Origin: VRUE01 sp047519745
Lineage (GTDB): Bacteria; Actinomycetota; Thermoleophilia; Solirubrobacterales; 70-9
Direction of reading: 5' to 3'
Length of the DNA stretch: 64,000 bases
Assembly: GCA_047519745.1 (NCBI GenBank)
Contig: JAPVSJ010000009.1
Coordinates: 11,505-75,504 of the forward strand
The position numbers were made by a program, and so were the translations under genes. Each line of letters opens with the position of its first letter. Position 1 is the stretch's first letter. Shown here one piece after another: positions 57,195-64,000 of this stretch. The notes beneath the pieces are model-generated. The model worked only from the letters and a program-made list of their open reading frames with translations, had not been told where the DNA came from and made no database searches.

Positions 57195-57446
57195 GTCCGA
57201 GACTCTACTTTCCGTGCGGGTTTCGCCATGCGAGCGCGGGCATCGCGAAACACGCGAACCATTCGAACCGGCGCCCGGCCAAACGCTCTATGGAAGCGGC
57301 ACGAAGCCGCCAGGCCGGACGCCTAGCTAAATCGCCAGGTATAGAAAGGGCAGACAGGGGCAACCGCAGCGCGCCGTGCGCACATGCTGCTCGCGATGTC
57401 GCCTGTTCGCTTCACTTCCCTTGAGTTTGTAGCAGGCAGGCGGCGA
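57195..57446. other. Intergenic region between aroF and the HEPN/MNT module
   Basis: A 252-bp region. Near aroF a TAGAGT (57202-57207, minus strand) is a candidate -10 for that gene. The remainder has short open stretches on both strands but no recognisable protein, tRNA or IS end. It could be the right-hand junction of the inserted toxin-antitoxin module. Confidence 0.4.
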
Positions 57447-57968
57447 TTAGTCGAGGTACGGCTCGATCCATGCGCGGTAGAGGGCGAAGAACTCCTGAGA
57501 TGCATCGCGGGCACGAATGGCGGCATCATGCAGCTTCCCCGCGCGCAGGCGCACGTATTCGTGCTCGATTTCTACGCGAGCGTCTTGACCTCTGACCAGC
57601 CGGCGACACAGATTGCCGTCGATGACCTTCGCTCTTCGCAGCGCCTCGAACGCGTTCTTGGCACGAAAGCCCTCACCGCCGGGAGGATCGCTGGGCAGAT
57701 CCACCAGACGAACACCATCCCGCGCCATGTCGCCGACGAAGCCCTGGAGGCGCCCGACGGCTCGCTCGACCGCCTGAACGCGATTGTAGGCAGCCATGTC
57801 ATCAGTAGTTTCGAACGCCGCCTTGAACTCGCCACGGTCGAAGTCGACCCCGAAGGTCTTCATCGCGTGCTCCAGCGCTTCGTGTTGCCGCGGGAACTCG
57901 TCGACGTGGGCGACGATCCTGCGCACGAGGCGCTTGCGCTCTGCTTTGCGCAGCTCTCGCCGGGTCAT
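57447..57968 (-). CDS. HepT-like HEPN-domain ribonuclease toxin
   Basis: A 173-residue helical protein. The active-site motif Rx4HxY is visible as RVEIEHEY (Arg131, His136, Tyr138), the signature of HepT toxins, and is preceded by GNLCRRLVRGQDA. The N-terminal 50 residues are basic and helical (MTRRELRKAERKRLVRRIVA). It overlaps the nucleotidyltransferase gene by 4 bp (ATGA). In the known HEPN/MNT systems the MNT protein AMPylates the HEPN tyrosine and silences it. Family by motif and partner; sequence is otherwise divergent. Confidence 0.7.
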   Translation of the reverse strand: MTRRELRKAERKRLVRRIVAHVDEFPRQHEALEHAMKTFGVDFDRGEFKAAFETTDDMAAYNRVQAVERAVGRLQGFVGDMARDGVRLVDLPSDPPGGEGFRAKNAFEALRRAKVIDGNLCRRLVRGQDARVEIEHEYVRLRAGKLHDAAIRARDASQEFFALYRAWIEPYLD

Positions 57969-58522
57969 CGGTGCTGGGCCAGAAACCGGTCTGCCCGGGC
58001 CAGTGCGCGCTGCTTGCGTTCCTCATCGATCTTTTCACCACGTCGTCGCAAAGCAGCTTCTCGGCGCCGCAAACCCGACCACACGTCGTCCCGATCGACA
58101 AGCACGCGCCCGTCCTCGAGCGCCATAGCGAGGAACGTCGGGTCGTCTTCGGCGTCCTCGAGCCGAACGACGTCTACCGACTCCCCGATGACGCCTCCGA
58201 GCTTGCTGGTGAGGTCGAGTACTCGATCGAAGCTCGAGTCCCGCAGATCGGCGATCACGTCGACGTCGCTGCCCGCGGTGTCGTCACCTCTCGCCATCGA
58301 GCCGAAGAGCATCGCGAAGCGGACGTTGTGTTCGGTCCGTAGCACCTCGCGTAGCTTGGCGATCAGGGGCCAGTGTGCGCGCACGTATTGGCTCTCCGCG
58401 AACGGCAGCTGGAGCTTGCGGGGCGACGGTCGCGTCGCTCGCAGCGCGCCTTCGTTCACCGCCCGCCGCAGCGTGCGCTCGCTGACGCCGACCTCTTTCG
58501 CGACGAAATCCAGAGCAGCCAT
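57965..58522 (-). CDS. MntA-like nucleotidyltransferase antitoxin with N-terminal HTH
   Basis: A 185-residue protein from ATG at 58520-58522. Residues 5-40 look like a helix-turn-helix (LDFVAKEVGVSERTLRRAVN). The minimal nucleotidyltransferase motif GSx10DxD is complete: FGSMARGDDTAGSDVDVIAD (Gly74-Ser75, Asp86, Asp88). It should AMPylate and neutralise the HEPN toxin encoded next. The HTH fusion suggests it also represses its own promoter, which has repeated operators. Upstream in-frame codons exist but the TATAAT box six bases before this ATG supports this start. Confidence 0.8.
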   Translation of the reverse strand: MAALDFVAKEVGVSERTLRRAVNEGALRATRPSPRKLQLPFAESQYVRAHWPLIAKLREVLRTEHNVRFAMLFGSMARGDDTAGSDVDVIADLRDSSFDRVLDLTSKLGGVIGESVDVVRLEDAEDDPTFLAMALEDGRVLVDRDDVWSGLRRREAALRRRGEKIDEERKQRALARADRFLAQHR

Positions 58523-58528
58523 GCGTCC

Positions 58529-58575
58529 ATTATATCGGATCATGTGTCCGATATTTCGTAGCATATGTCCGATAG
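58529..58575 (-). promoter_or_regulatory. MNT/HEPN promoter with consensus -10 and triple operator
   Basis: On the minus strand a perfect TATAAT (58529-58534) is six bases from the ATG. ATATCGGA (58532-58539) and TCCGATAT (58547-58554) form an inverted repeat overlapping the -10. A further copy TCCGATA lies at 58568-58574; CATGTGTCCGATA and CATATGTCCGATA start 21 bp apart, two helical turns. This is a strong candidate autoregulated promoter. Confidence 0.7.
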
Positions 58576-58617
58576 CTCGCCGAAATCGGCGTGGAAGAGA
58601 GGCTCTCGAGCCGGTTC

Positions 58618-59712
58618 CTAATCCAGGATCTCGCCGAGCGCCGCGAGAAAGCGGTCGTTCTCGGCCGGGGTGCCGTAGCTGACGCGGATGTGACCGGGGT
58701 CGCCGAGGGGGGTGCCGGGACGAACCGCTATCGAGTGCTCGGCAAGACCGGCGACGACCTCTTTCTCGTCGGCGTCGCCGAGGTCGATCCAGGAGAAGTT
58801 GGTCTGGGTCTCGGCGGTGCTCAGGCCGAGTTCCTGCAGGCCCGCCTCGACGCGGACGCGCTCGACCAGGGTGCGCTCGACCCGCTGCTCGACGTCGTCC
58901 TGGTGCAGGATCGCCTCGGCCGCCGCCGCCTGGGCGAGGGCATTGACGCTGAACGGCTGGCGCACGGCGTCGACCGCGGCGCGAAACTTGGCCGAGCCGA
59001 GGGCGAAGCCGACCCGCAGGCCGGCGAGGCCGTAGACCTTGCTGAAGGTGCGCAGGACGACCAGGTTGGGGAAGTCGGCGAGCAGGTCGACGGTCGCGTC
59101 GGGGTCGTCGACCGTCTGGAACTCCACGTAGGCCTCGTCGAGGACGATCGTCACGTGCGCCGGAATACGCTCGCAGAAGGCCGCGACCCGCGCCGCGGGC
59201 AGGTGGGTCCCCGTCGGGTTGTTCGGGTTGCAGACGATCGCCAGCTGGGTCGCGGCGGTGACCTCGGCCGCCATCGCGTCGAGGTCATGGACCTCGCCCT
59301 CGGCGAGCGGCACGCGGACCTCCCTTGCGCCGGTCAGCGCCGCCAGGTGCGGGTACATCGAGAAGGACGGCCAGGCGTAGAGGATCTCGGCGCCGGGCTC
59401 GCAGAGCGCCTCGGCGGCGGCGAGCAGGATCTCGCAGGAGCCGTTGCCGACGGCGACCCGGCCGGGCTCGGTCTCGTAGCGCTCGGCGATGCGACGGCGC
59501 AGCAGCGTCGCGTCCGGGTCGGGGTAGCGGTTCATCGCGCCCGCCGCCTCGCGGATCGCCTCGACCACCTTCGGGTGCGGCGGCGTCGGCGACTCGTTCG
59601 AGGCGAGCTGCGCGATGCCGCCGGCGGCGATCGCCTCGGGCGCCTGCCCGGTCGGCACGCCGGCCTGGTAGCCCGGGATGCGGGCCAGCTTCTCCGCGAA
59701 GGTGACGGTCAT
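58618..59712 (-). CDS. hisC: Histidinol-phosphate/aromatic aminotransferase
   Basis: A 364-residue fold-type I PLP aminotransferase. It has QLASNESPTPPHPKVVEAIR, VAVGNGSCEILLAAAEALCE, LAIVCNPNNPTGTHLPAARV, VLDEAYVEFQTVDDPDATVD and LRTFSKVYGLAGLRVGFALG with the PLP lysine in TFSKVYG. By family it transaminates histidinol phosphate; beside aroH, aroF and tyrA it may serve phenylalanine/tyrosine synthesis instead. No other his gene is in the window. Confidence 0.9.
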   Translation of the reverse strand: MTVTFAEKLARIPGYQAGVPTGQAPEAIAAGGIAQLASNESPTPPHPKVVEAIREAAGAMNRYPDPDATLLRRRIAERYETEPGRVAVGNGSCEILLAAAEALCEPGAEILYAWPSFSMYPHLAALTGAREVRVPLAEGEVHDLDAMAAEVTAATQLAIVCNPNNPTGTHLPAARVAAFCERIPAHVTIVLDEAYVEFQTVDDPDATVDLLADFPNLVVLRTFSKVYGLAGLRVGFALGSAKFRAAVDAVRQPFSVNALAQAAAAEAILHQDDVEQRVERTLVERVRVEAGLQELGLSTAETQTNFSWIDLGDADEKEVVAGLAEHSIAVRPGTPLGDPGHIRVSYGTPAENDRFLAALGEILD

Positions 59713-59737
59713 CGCTCCATTGTGCCGACCCGGCCCG

Positions 59738-60121
59738 CTACTGCGCCGCGTGAAGGTCGGTGCGCAGGTCCTGGGTCGCGCCGAGGTAGACATGGGCGCT
59801 GGCGTGGTCCGCCGGCGCGTAGTAGTGGACCATCGCCCGGATCACCCGCGGCATCGAGCCGGGCACCGGGATCTCACGGCAGCAGAGCAACGGCACCGCA
59901 TCGAGGCCGAGACTGCGTGCGGCGACCGCCGGGAACTCGGCGTCGAGGTCGTCGGTCGTCGTGAACAGGCAGCTGACCATCGCCTCCGGCGCCAGCTCGT
60001 TGCGATCGAGCAGCTCCCGCATCAGCTCGGTTGTCGCCCCGGCGATCGCCTCAGGCTCATTGGCGTCCGCCTGCACGGCGCCCCGCACGGCGAAGAGTCG
60101 CTGGCTTCCGTTCGTGCTCAT
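59738..60121 (-). CDS. aroH: Chorismate mutase, AroH class
   Basis: A 127-residue monofunctional mutase of the trimeric AroH fold, turning chorismate into prephenate. It has FAVRGAVQADANEPEAIAGA, SCLFTTTDDLDAEFPAVAAR, LGLDAVPLLCCREIPVPGSM and IRAMVHYYAPADHASAHVYL. ATG at 60119-60121 follows the family start. It is 26 bp upstream of hisC on the same strand. Confidence 0.93.
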   Translation of the reverse strand: MSTNGSQRLFAVRGAVQADANEPEAIAGATTELMRELLDRNELAPEAMVSCLFTTTDDLDAEFPAVAARSLGLDAVPLLCCREIPVPGSMPRVIRAMVHYYAPADHASAHVYLGATQDLRTDLHAAQ

Positions 60122-60164
60122 ACCGGGGCATCTTCCCAAAGCCGGCCACACAAGGGGGACGAAT

Positions 60165-60192
60165 TTGCTTCCGCTGCGACTTGGGGTAGCGT
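60165..60192 (+). promoter_or_regulatory. Promoter of the yjbQ-like gene
   Basis: TTGCTT (60165-60170) and TAGCGT (60187-60192) are separated by 16 bp. TAGCGT is six bases before the ATG at 60199, so the transcript would be leaderless. This is the best two-box example in the window. Confidence 0.55.
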
Positions 60193-60198
60193 CGGCGC

Positions 60199-60615
60199 AT
60201 GGCAGTCGAGACCGCCGAATTCCGCTTCTCCACCCGGGGGGACGGGGATGTCATCGACTTCACGGGCGAGGTTCAGGGGACGATCGACGAGATCGGCGCG
60301 ACCTCCGGGCAGGCGCTCGTCTTCGTGCGCGGCTCGACCGCGGCAATCTCGACGATGGAGTTCGAGCCGGGCGGGGTCCACGACCTGCGGGCGATGCTGG
60401 AGCGACTGATTCCCGCCCAGGGCGAGTACGAGCACAACCGGCTCAACCACGACACCAACTCCCACGCCCACCAGCGGGCGACGCTGATCGGGCCGTCGGA
60501 GACCGTGCCGATCCTCGACGGCCGGCTGGTGCTCGGCACCTGGCAGCAGCTGGTGCTGCTCGACTTCGACGACCGCCCGCGCGAGCGAACCATCGTCGTC
60601 CAGATCACCTACTGA
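60199..60615 (+). CDS. yjbQ: UPF0047/YjbQ family protein
   Basis: A 138-residue single-domain protein of the YjbQ family (some members have thiamin-phosphate synthase activity in vitro). It has VDFTGEVQ-like IDFTGEVQGTIDEIGATSGQ, NRLNHDTNSHAHQRATLIGP, SETVPILDGRLVLGTWQQLV and LDFDDRPRERTIVVQITY. Conserved His residues are in NSHAHQRA. Physiological role unknown. It overlaps the rluB end by 7 bp (convergent). Confidence 0.88.
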   Translation: MAVETAEFRFSTRGDGDVIDFTGEVQGTIDEIGATSGQALVFVRGSTAAISTMEFEPGGVHDLRAMLERLIPAQGEYEHNRLNHDTNSHAHQRATLIGPSETVPILDGRLVLGTWQQLVLLDFDDRPRERTIVVQITY

Positions 60616-61322
60616 GGCCGCTCGCCTTCGGCTCCTCCTGTCTCGCGCAGCGTGGCAATCTCGTCAGCACTGAGGCGACGTGCTTTGCCCTCCCCGAGCC
60701 CGCCGAGCTCGATCGGGCCGAAGCGGACGCGCCGCAGCGCGACCACGTCGTTCCCGATCGCCTCGGCCATGCGGCGCACCTGGCGATTGCGACCCTCGCG
60801 CAGGACGATCTCGATCTCGCGCTCGCCGAGGCGTTGCACCTGGGCCGGTGCCGTCGGCCCGTCCTCCAGCTGGACCCCGCTCGCGAGACGACGCAGGTCC
60901 GCCTCGGCGGGCGGGCGTCGCAGCCGCACCCGGTAGGTCTTGCGAACTTCGTAGCGAGGATGCGTCAACCGGTTGGCCAGCTCACCGTCGTTCGTCAAGA
61001 GCAGCAGGCCGGTCGAGTCGACATCGAGCCGCCCGACCGGATACAGCCGTGCCCGTGAGTCGACCAGCTCGACCACCGCCGGCCTCTTCCCAGGCTCGCG
61101 CGCGGTCGAGACGACCCCGGCGGGCTTGTTGACCGCCCAAACCTCGAGCGCCTCAGCCCCGACCAAGCTCCCATCCACGCGAACCTCGTCGCCTTCCTCC
61201 ACATCCCGCGCCGGATCCCGTACAACCTCCCCACCAACCGTCACACGCCCGGCAGCAACAATCACCTCGGCTTTCCGCCGGGAAGCGACCCCCCCGTGCG
61301 CGAGGAACTTCGCGAGGCGCAC
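60609..61322 (-). CDS. rluB: Pseudouridine synthase, RsuA/RluB family
   Basis: A 237-residue enzyme. The S4 domain is MRLAKFLAHGGVASRRKAEV with VAAGRVTVGGEVVRDPARDV. The catalytic domain has LYPVGRLDVDSTGLLLLTND (catalytic Asp), GELANRLTHPRYEVRKTYRV and VLREGRNRQVRRMAEAIGND. It probably modifies 23S rRNA (RluB position). Downstream of scpB, as in many bacteria; the two share one base. Confidence 0.93.
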   Translation of the reverse strand: MRLAKFLAHGGVASRRKAEVIVAAGRVTVGGEVVRDPARDVEEGDEVRVDGSLVGAEALEVWAVNKPAGVVSTAREPGKRPAVVELVDSRARLYPVGRLDVDSTGLLLLTNDGELANRLTHPRYEVRKTYRVRLRRPPAEADLRRLASGVQLEDGPTAPAQVQRLGEREIEIVLREGRNRQVRRMAEAIGNDVVALRRVRFGPIELGGLGEGKARRLSADEIATLRETGGAEGERPQ

Positions 61323-61891
61323 TACTCGGCGCGCTGTTCGCCGGCTTTGAGGAGTCGCTCGCGCAGCTCCCGCTCGTCCTCAGGCGTCGGATCGAACTGC
61401 GACGGATCGGGCAGCTGGTCGAGCCCCGCGAGACCGAAGAGACGCTCGAACAGCTCGGTCGTCTTGAACAACGCCGCGCCGAACTGCGAGCGACCGGACT
61501 CCTCGATCAGGCCGCGCTCGGCCAGCGTCTGCACCGCCGACTCCGAGGAGACGCCGCGGATCCGTGCAACCTCCGGCCGCGAGACGGGCTGCAGGTAGGC
61601 GACGATCGCCAGCGTCTCCGCCTGCGCCTGGGTCAGCGGCGGCGTGCGTGGCTTGGCGAGCAGCCGCCGTGCCGCGTCCTCGCTGGAGGGATCGCTGGCC
61701 AGGGCGAAGCCGCCGGAGACCTCGCGCAGGACGACGCCGCGACGCCCCTCGGCGAGATCTTCGCGCAACAGGTCGATCGCCTCGGCGACCTGGCCCTCGG
61801 TCGCCTCGGTCGCCTCGACCAGATCGGGCAACGAGACCGCTTCCGGTGAGAGAAAGAGCAGCGCCTCGATCGTGCGGCTCAAGTCGCTCAT
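61322..61891 (-). CDS. scpB: Segregation and condensation protein ScpB
   Basis: A 189-residue dual winged-helix kleisin-associated protein: MSDLSRTIEALLFLSPEAVS, EVSGGFALASDPSSEDAARR and LAIVAYLQPVSRPEVARIRG with GLIEESGRSQFGAALFKTTE. It would form the condensin with ScpA and SMC. Normal length; overlaps scpA by 4 bp. Confidence 0.94.
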   Translation of the reverse strand: MSDLSRTIEALLFLSPEAVSLPDLVEATEATEGQVAEAIDLLREDLAEGRRGVVLREVSGGFALASDPSSEDAARRLLAKPRTPPLTQAQAETLAIVAYLQPVSRPEVARIRGVSSESAVQTLAERGLIEESGRSQFGAALFKTTELFERLFGLAGLDQLPDPSQFDPTPEDERELRERLLKAGEQRAE

Positions 61892-62622
61892 GCCTTGCCC
61901 GCCTCCTGCCTGCGGATCTCGATCGGCCCGAGCGGCTCGCTCTGCCGCCAGGTCACCTCGCCCTTGCGGTAGAGCTCGAGCAGGGCGAACAGGGTCACCG
62001 CCTGCGTCAGACGGTCCTCGCCGCCGAACTGCTCGTCGAAGTCGATGCTGGTGCGACCGGAAAGCGCGTCGCGCAGGGCGCGCAGCCGGCGCTCGAGCGA
62101 GACCGTCGGCCGGATATGGCTGATGTCGACCGGCGGCGGCGCGACCAGCAGGTCGCCGAGCGCCGCACCGAGCCGTTCCGGGTCGTAGGCGGCGACCGCC
62201 GCGTCGATTGCGACGCGACGCAGGCTCGAAGGCAGCGGCACCGACCGGTAGAGGTAGCCGCGCGCCGCCTCGAAGCGCTCCGACAGCGCCGTCGCGGCAG
62301 CGCGGTAGCGGCGGTACTCGAGCAGCCGCGCCAGCAGCTCCTCGACCGCCTCCTCCGGCCCCAGCTCCTCGAGCTCTGGGTCGGCCCCTGGCAGCATCAG
62401 CCGCGACTTCAGCTCCAGCAGGGAGGCGATCAGGACGAGGAACTCGGTCGCCACCTCCAGCTCCAGGTCGCCCTCACGCTCGAGGTGCTCGATGTAAGCG
62501 ACGACGACCTCGGCCAATTCGACCTCGAGCAGGTCGACCTCCTCGCGCAACAGGACCGCGATCAGCAGATCGAACGGCCCGGCGAAGACGTCGAGCTCCA
62601 AGTCGAGATCGGCGACGGCCAT
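61888..62622 (-). CDS. scpA: Segregation and condensation protein ScpA (kleisin)
   Basis: A 244-residue kleisin: MAVADLDLELDVFAGPFDLL, LIAVLLREEVDLLEVELAEV, ATEFLVLIASLLELKSRLML and a C-terminal winged helix TLFALLELYRKGEVTWRQSE. It bridges SMC heads and binds ScpB. ATG at 62620-62622 is chosen because ScpA starts before the DVFxGPFDLLL motif. It starts 5 bp after the trpS stop. Confidence 0.94.
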   Translation of the reverse strand: MAVADLDLELDVFAGPFDLLIAVLLREEVDLLEVELAEVVVAYIEHLEREGDLELEVATEFLVLIASLLELKSRLMLPGADPELEELGPEEAVEELLARLLEYRRYRAAATALSERFEAARGYLYRSVPLPSSLRRVAIDAAVAAYDPERLGAALGDLLVAPPPVDISHIRPTVSLERRLRALRDALSGRTSIDFDEQFGGEDRLTQAVTLFALLELYRKGEVTWRQSEPLGPIEIRRQEAGKA

Positions 62623-62626
62623 CGCT

Positions 62627-63631
62627 TTAAGGGTAAGCCGGAGCGCCGACGCCCATGCGCTCGCGCATCTCGGCCAGCGTCGGTGCGGCGATCGCGCGCG
62701 CCTTTTCGGCGCCAATGGCGAGCGCTGCCTCCAGCGCCGCCTGGTCGGGCCGCAGCTCGGCGTAGCGCTCCTGCAGCGGCGCCAGCATCTCGACCACACC
62801 CTCGGCCACAGCGGCCTTGAAGTCACCGTAGCCGGCCCCGTCGAACTCGCGCTCGATCTCGACCGGATCGACGCCGCGGGCGACGGCGAGGACGTCGATC
62901 AGGTTGGTCACGCCCGGCTTGTCCTCGGCGCGGACGACCTCCCGTCCCGAGTCGGTGACGGCGCTGCCGAGCTTCTTGCGGATCGCAGCCGGCTCGTCGA
63001 GCACGAAGACGGTGCCGGCCTCGCTCGAGGCGGTCGTCGACATCTTCTGCTCCGGCTCCTGCAGGTCCATGATCCGTGCCCCGACCTCCGGCACGACCAG
63101 CTCCGGCACCACCAGGGTCTCGCCGAAGCGGCCGTTGAAGCGGCGGGCGATCTCTCGCATCAGCTCGACGTGTTGACGCTGGTCGTCGCCGACCGGCACC
63201 TCGGTCGCCCGGTAGGCGAGCACGTCGGCGGCCATCAGCACCGGGTAGTAGAAGAGCGCCGCCGAGGCCAGCTCTCGCTGGCGGCCCGACTTTTCCTTGA
63301 ACTGGTGCATGCGGTCGAGGTCGCCGTGCGCGGTGACCGCCGATAGCAGCCAGGTCAGCTCGGTGTGCTCGTGCACGTCGGACTGGCGGAAGAGGATGCA
63401 GCGCTCTGGGTCGAGGCCAGCGGCGAGCAGGATCGCGGTCGTGTCGTAGACGCGTTCGCGCAATTCCACCGGGTCGTAGGCGACCGAGAGCGCGTGCAGG
63501 TCGACGATGCAGAAGATCGCCGGCTCGCCCCGCTCCTGGCCCTCGACGTACTGGCGGATCGCGCCGATGTAGTTACCGAGGTGCTTGCGGCCGGTGGGCT
63601 GGATGCCGCTGAAGATGATCGGGGCGCTCAC
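62627..63631 (-). CDS. trpS: Tryptophanyl-tRNA synthetase
   Basis: A 334-residue class I synthetase charging tRNA-Trp. It begins VSAPIIFSGIQPTGRKHLGN (HIGH-like motif HLGN), with IVDLHALSVAYDPVELRERV, YPVLMAADVLAYRATEVPVG and DDQRQHVELMREIARRFNGR. The second signature reads KMSTTASSEAG where KMSKS is usual. The GTG start overlaps the upstream transporter's stop as GTGA. No T-box or other leader fits in front. Confidence 0.93.
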   Translation of the reverse strand: MSAPIIFSGIQPTGRKHLGNYIGAIRQYVEGQERGEPAIFCIVDLHALSVAYDPVELRERVYDTTAILLAAGLDPERCILFRQSDVHEHTELTWLLSAVTAHGDLDRMHQFKEKSGRQRELASAALFYYPVLMAADVLAYRATEVPVGDDQRQHVELMREIARRFNGRFGETLVVPELVVPEVGARIMDLQEPEQKMSTTASSEAGTVFVLDEPAAIRKKLGSAVTDSGREVVRAEDKPGVTNLIDVLAVARGVDPVEIEREFDGAGYGDFKAAVAEGVVEMLAPLQERYAELRPDQAALEAALAIGAEKARAIAAPTLAEMRERMGVGAPAYP

Positions 63632-64000
63632 CCCGCGGAGACTAGTTCGCCGCAGTCGCAATCGGCGCTGTGACCGCACTCGCCGGCGGCTGCCGCGCCT
63701 CCAGCCGGGACGGCTTTCACTTGCTTCCGTGGGTTTTCGATCCCGAAGCCGGCGACTATGCCGCCGGCGATCATCAGCAGGCCGGCGATCAGCACGCCGA
63801 GGTGGAAGGCCGCGGTCGACGCTTCGGGCGCCTTGGAGGTCAGCGGTCCGGTGGCGACTTGGCTACCGACGCTCGCGTCGAATTTGGCCGAGATCACCGC
63901 GCCTAGTACGGCTATCGCCAGCAACCCGGCGACGCGTGAGATGCCGTTGTTGACGCCGGAGGCGATGCCGACGTGTCGTTCCTCGACCGAGTCGAGCACG
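63628..64000 (-). CDS. MFS transporter, C-terminal part, N-terminus beyond window
   Basis: The frame is open at the right window edge and ends at 63628. The visible 123 residues contain SVEERHVGIASGVNNGISRV and two helices (AGLLAIAVLGAVISA, LGVLIAGLLMIAGGIVAGFG), typical of the last helices of DHA2-type drug/proton antiporters. The C-terminal tail has a His/Cys cluster (CGHSADCDCG) that may bind metal. Substrate unknown. Confidence 0.7.
   Translation of the reverse strand, partial: VLDSVEERHVGIASGVNNGISRVAGLLAIAVLGAVISAKFDASVGSQVATGPLTSKAPEASTAAFHLGVLIAGLLMIAGGIVAGFGIENPRKQVKAVPAGGAAAAGECGHSADCDCGELVSAG

Noticed and set aside
57323..57529. Small minus-strand frame overlapping the HepT end
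   Set aside because: It has no recognisable motif and overlaps the well-supported HepT gene in another frame.
62623..63640. T-box leader before trpS
   Set aside because: The trpS start overlaps the upstream transporter stop; no leader exists.

Overview
The window is about 70% G+C DNA from a deep-branching actinomycete, most likely class Thermoleophilia (Solirubrobacterales-like). This is inferred from base composition, actinobacterial markers (a WhiG-type sigma factor, a SepIVA-like DivIVA protein, a DUF177-rpmF-plsX-acpP-rnc-smc-ftsY-ffh-rpsP-khpA-trmD-rplS-lepB-rnhB order), GTG/TTG starts and several leaderless-type promoters. Nearly all of it is core chromosome. No rRNA, CRISPR, prophage or IS transposase was found. 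One tRNA gene, tRNA-Gly(GCC), is present.

Layout. 1-9 kb: a DUF445 membrane protein cut by the window edge, decayed hicBA toxin-antitoxin remnants beside a DUF433 gene, tRNA-Gly, a secreted S1-type protease, a VOC protein, an RNase HI, whiG, a Xer recombinase, an L,D-transpeptidase, a folate cyclo-ligase-like gene and an alpha/beta hydrolase. 9-15 kb: ilvD and thiD, with a vapBC pair directly upstream, then dprA, comM and yraN. 15-29 kb: a long minus-strand information-processing cluster running from rsmD and coaD (upstream) through sepIVA, DUF177, rpmF, plsX, acpP, rnc, smc, ftsY, ffh, rpsP, khpA, trmD, rplS and lepB to rnhB. 28-35 kb: recG, a FakA-like kinase, an MMPL transporter and rpmB. 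35-39 kb: a second vapBC and the riboflavin operon ribD-ribE-ribBA-ribH. 39-44 kb: a glycosyltransferase, a flippase and a cation/proton antiporter. 44-53 kb: priA-def-fmt-rsmB-zinc ribbon-rpe, a PH-domain protein, and der-metK. 53-60 kb: an aromatic amino acid cluster (aroH, hisC, aroF, tyrA, aroA, then cmk) interrupted by a HEPN/MNT toxin-antitoxin module. 60-64 kb: yjbQ, then trpS-scpA-scpB-rluB and the C-terminus of an MFS transporter.

Most striking signals. (1) Four copies of a roughly 120-128 bp palindromic repeat share a fixed inner core but have copy-specific outer arms, each arm matching its own partner almost perfectly. One copy lies in frame inside recG, one in frame inside ribD, and two are in short gene leaders. 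An unrelated 71-bp palindrome lies in frame inside rsmD. This resembles the Rickettsia palindromic elements that insert into genes. (2) The SMC protein is only 775 residues and has no recognisable hinge, although ScpA and ScpB are both encoded. (3) RNase III has two of its four metal ligands substituted. (4) Ribosomal protein L19 carries an acidic tail of about 85 residues without a single basic residue. (5) Five toxin-antitoxin-like loci, intact or decayed, lie in 64 kb.
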